From positions 1 through 6,110 of the forward strand of contig JACCYK010000569.1 in assembly GCA_013696525.1 (NCBI GenBank): a DNA stretch of 6,110 nucleotides, read 5' to 3'. The stretch is from Chloroflexia bacterium (GTDB taxonomy: Bacteria; Chloroflexota; Chloroflexia; Thermomicrobiales; UBA6265). The notes under the pieces are model-generated. The model had not been told where the DNA came from, searched no databases, and saw only the letters and a program-made list of their open reading frames with translations. Every line of letters begins with the position of its first letter. Position 1 is the first letter of the stretch. Below are positions 5,150 through 6,110 of this stretch, piece after piece. The translations under genes and the position numbers were made by a program.

Positions 5150-5340
5150 GCACGGCGCTTCCCGCGCCGAACCTCCGTTCCGGCGCTCACGCCGCCGGCT
5201 GGTGGAGGCAAAGGGGCTTTGATCTCGGGATGGCACGACCCGCCGGGCGGCGGTCGTGCGATGGCAACGTGTTTCCTGACCGGGGCTGGCCGTCCCGGGA
5301 GCGTGAGTCCCGTGGTGCCGGCCGGTGAGGAGACCGCACC
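5150..5340 (+). other. Structured GC-rich leader upstream of the DUF4287-like/SRPBCC gene
   Basis: This stretch of about 190 nt has no convincing protein gene. It holds a hairpin in which GCACGACC (5233-5240) pairs perfectly with GGTCGTGC (5252-5259), extended inside by GCC/GGC, and several GC-rich complementary blocks (ACCGG near 5279-5283 with CCGGT at 5322-5326; GGGA 5297-5300 with TCCC 5308-5311). No T-run follows, and I recognise no known riboswitch. A short frame open from 5147 ends TGA at 5342-5344, overlapping the next gene's ATG (ATGA); from ATG 5261 it would encode 27 aa, but it lacks a good ribosome binding site. Confidence 0.4.
5164..5186. promoter_or_regulatory. Second LexA-box-like dyad, or hairpin, downstream of the promoter
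   Basis: CGAACCTCCGTTCC (5168-5181) again has CGAAC-N4-GTTC and lies 44 bp from the first box, about four helical turns. The symmetry extends to GCGCC...GGCGC (5164-5168 and 5182-5186) with one bulged C, so as RNA it would form a stem of about 9 bp. The same GCGCC could instead pair with GGCGC at 5154-5158. Either a second operator or the first hairpin of the leader is possible. Confidence 0.4.
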
Positions 5341-6084
5341 ATGACCAAGCACAAAACCGAAAAACGGGCCGTTCGCGAGCGCATGGCCAAGACCGGCGAA
5401 CGCTACACCACCGCCCGCCATTACCTCCTCGATCTCCATCACCCCGAATCAACGAACGGCGCCGCCGATCCCGCCGCCGAGTTGGACCTCACCGCCACCG
5501 AATCCATGGTCGAGGACCCGGCGGCTGCCAATTGGGTCGAAGCGCCGGGGATGAGCGACGAGGCCATCCAGCGCAACACCGGCATGGGCTGGGACGATTG
5601 GTTCGCCATCCTCGACGAGTGGGGCGGAACCGAGCGTAGCCATCGCGAGATAGCCGAGTTCGTTCACAACACGTTCGCCATCGACGGCTGGTGGGCCCAG
5701 GGCATCACGGTTGGGTACGAACGGGCGCGCGGCATGCGCCGCAAGCACCAGCGGCCCGATGGGTTTTCCGTGAACGCCAGCAAGACAGTCGCCGTCCCGG
5801 TGGCACGGCTCTACCAGGCGCTCGTCGACGAGACGGTGCGCGACCAATGGCTGGCGCCCGGCACCCTCCGGCTCCGCACCAGCCAGCCGCACCGATCGGC
5901 CCGCTTCGATGTGGTGCCGACCGGCACCTTGCTCACCGCCTACCTCGTCGCCAAGGACGAGACCAAATCCAGCGTCCAACTGCAAGAGCTGAAGCTGCCG
6001 GCCGCGGATGAGGTCGATCCCCGGCGGGCTTTTTGGAAAGCCAGCCTAAACCAGCTCGCCGCGCTCCTGACGAACGGCACGTGA
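5341..6084 (+). CDS. DUF4287-like / SRPBCC two-domain protein, function unknown
   Basis: The 247-aa protein has three parts. The basic N-terminus (about 8-30, RAVRERMAKTGERYTTARHY) resembles a short helix that opens many unrelated high-GC bacterial proteins. Next comes a DUF4287-like helical domain (about 71-132), with TGMGWDDWFAILDEWGGTER (80-99) and IDGWWAQGITVGYERARGMR (114-133). The C-terminal part (about 142-245) looks like an SRPBCC/AHSA1 ligand-binding domain, with FSVNASKTVAVPVARLYQAL (142-161), DQWL (168-171), and a closing FWKASLNQLAALL helix. No catalytic motif stands out; SRPBCC folds bind hydrophobic ligands or act as chaperone-like modules. The start is fixed by GAGGAG at 5327-5332, eight bases upstream. 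The promoter at 5115-5143 with its LexA-like box suggests damage-responsive expression. No partner gene is visible; 6085-6110 holds nothing I can identify. Confidence 0.85.
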   Translation: MTKHKTEKRAVRERMAKTGERYTTARHYLLDLHHPESTNGAADPAAELDLTATESMVEDPAAANWVEAPGMSDEAIQRNTGMGWDDWFAILDEWGGTERSHREIAEFVHNTFAIDGWWAQGITVGYERARGMRRKHQRPDGFSVNASKTVAVPVARLYQALVDETVRDQWLAPGTLRLRTSQPHRSARFDVVPTGTLLTAYLVAKDETKSSVQLQELKLPAADEVDPRRAFWKASLNQLAALLTNGT

Positions 6085-6110
6085 TCGATCGGCCTGCCGG
6101 AGCGCCCGCC

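Noticed and set aside
5449..5985. Open frame of 178 codons on the - strand opposite the DUF4287-like/SRPBCC gene
   Set aside because: Shadow of a well-supported + strand gene with its own ribosome binding site and recognisable domains.

Overview
The window is GC-rich bacterial DNA with tightly packed genes and no rRNA, tRNA, CRISPR array or transposase. The gene content fits a Chloroflexota (Thermomicrobia/Sphaerobacter-like) or similar high-GC bacterium. The best hints are a small secreted protein with an HPVHIHTGTC motif and a DUF4287-like/SRPBCC two-domain protein. This assignment rests on recalled family resemblance, not on a search.

Left part (1-2078, + strand): the 3' end of one ABC exporter subunit overlaps by 4 bp a second, complete subunit of 593 aa. 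The first half has the catalytic Walker B glutamate and the second has aspartate there. Together they look like a heterodimeric type IV exporter with one degenerate ATP site. Middle (2079-3838, + strand): a secreted or exported small protein of 175 aa, followed by a terminator-like hairpin, and then a 275-aa RraA/HMG-aldolase-like protein.

Right-middle (3859-5062, - strand): a VapBC-type toxin-antitoxin module, convergent with the RraA-like gene and separated from it by a 14-bp inverted repeat that abuts the toxin stop codon. The AbrB-type antitoxin overlaps the PIN toxin by 4 bp. Directly upstream lies a second, paralogous AbrB antitoxin broken by a single missing base and lacking its own toxin. 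Its promoter/operator region, with near-identical 13-bp direct repeats and a dyad, still appears intact and is probably what now drives the surviving pair.

Right (5115-6084, + strand): a well-formed sigma70-like promoter (TTGACG-N17-TAGAAT) carries a LexA/DinR-type box exactly in its spacer and a second box-like dyad 44 bp downstream. A structured leader of about 190 nt leads to a 247-aa DUF4287-like/SRPBCC protein. If the boxes are real, this gene would be under SOS control. The divergent arrangement of this promoter and the antitoxin promoter, within about 130 bp, makes 4972-5190 the main regulatory region of the window.
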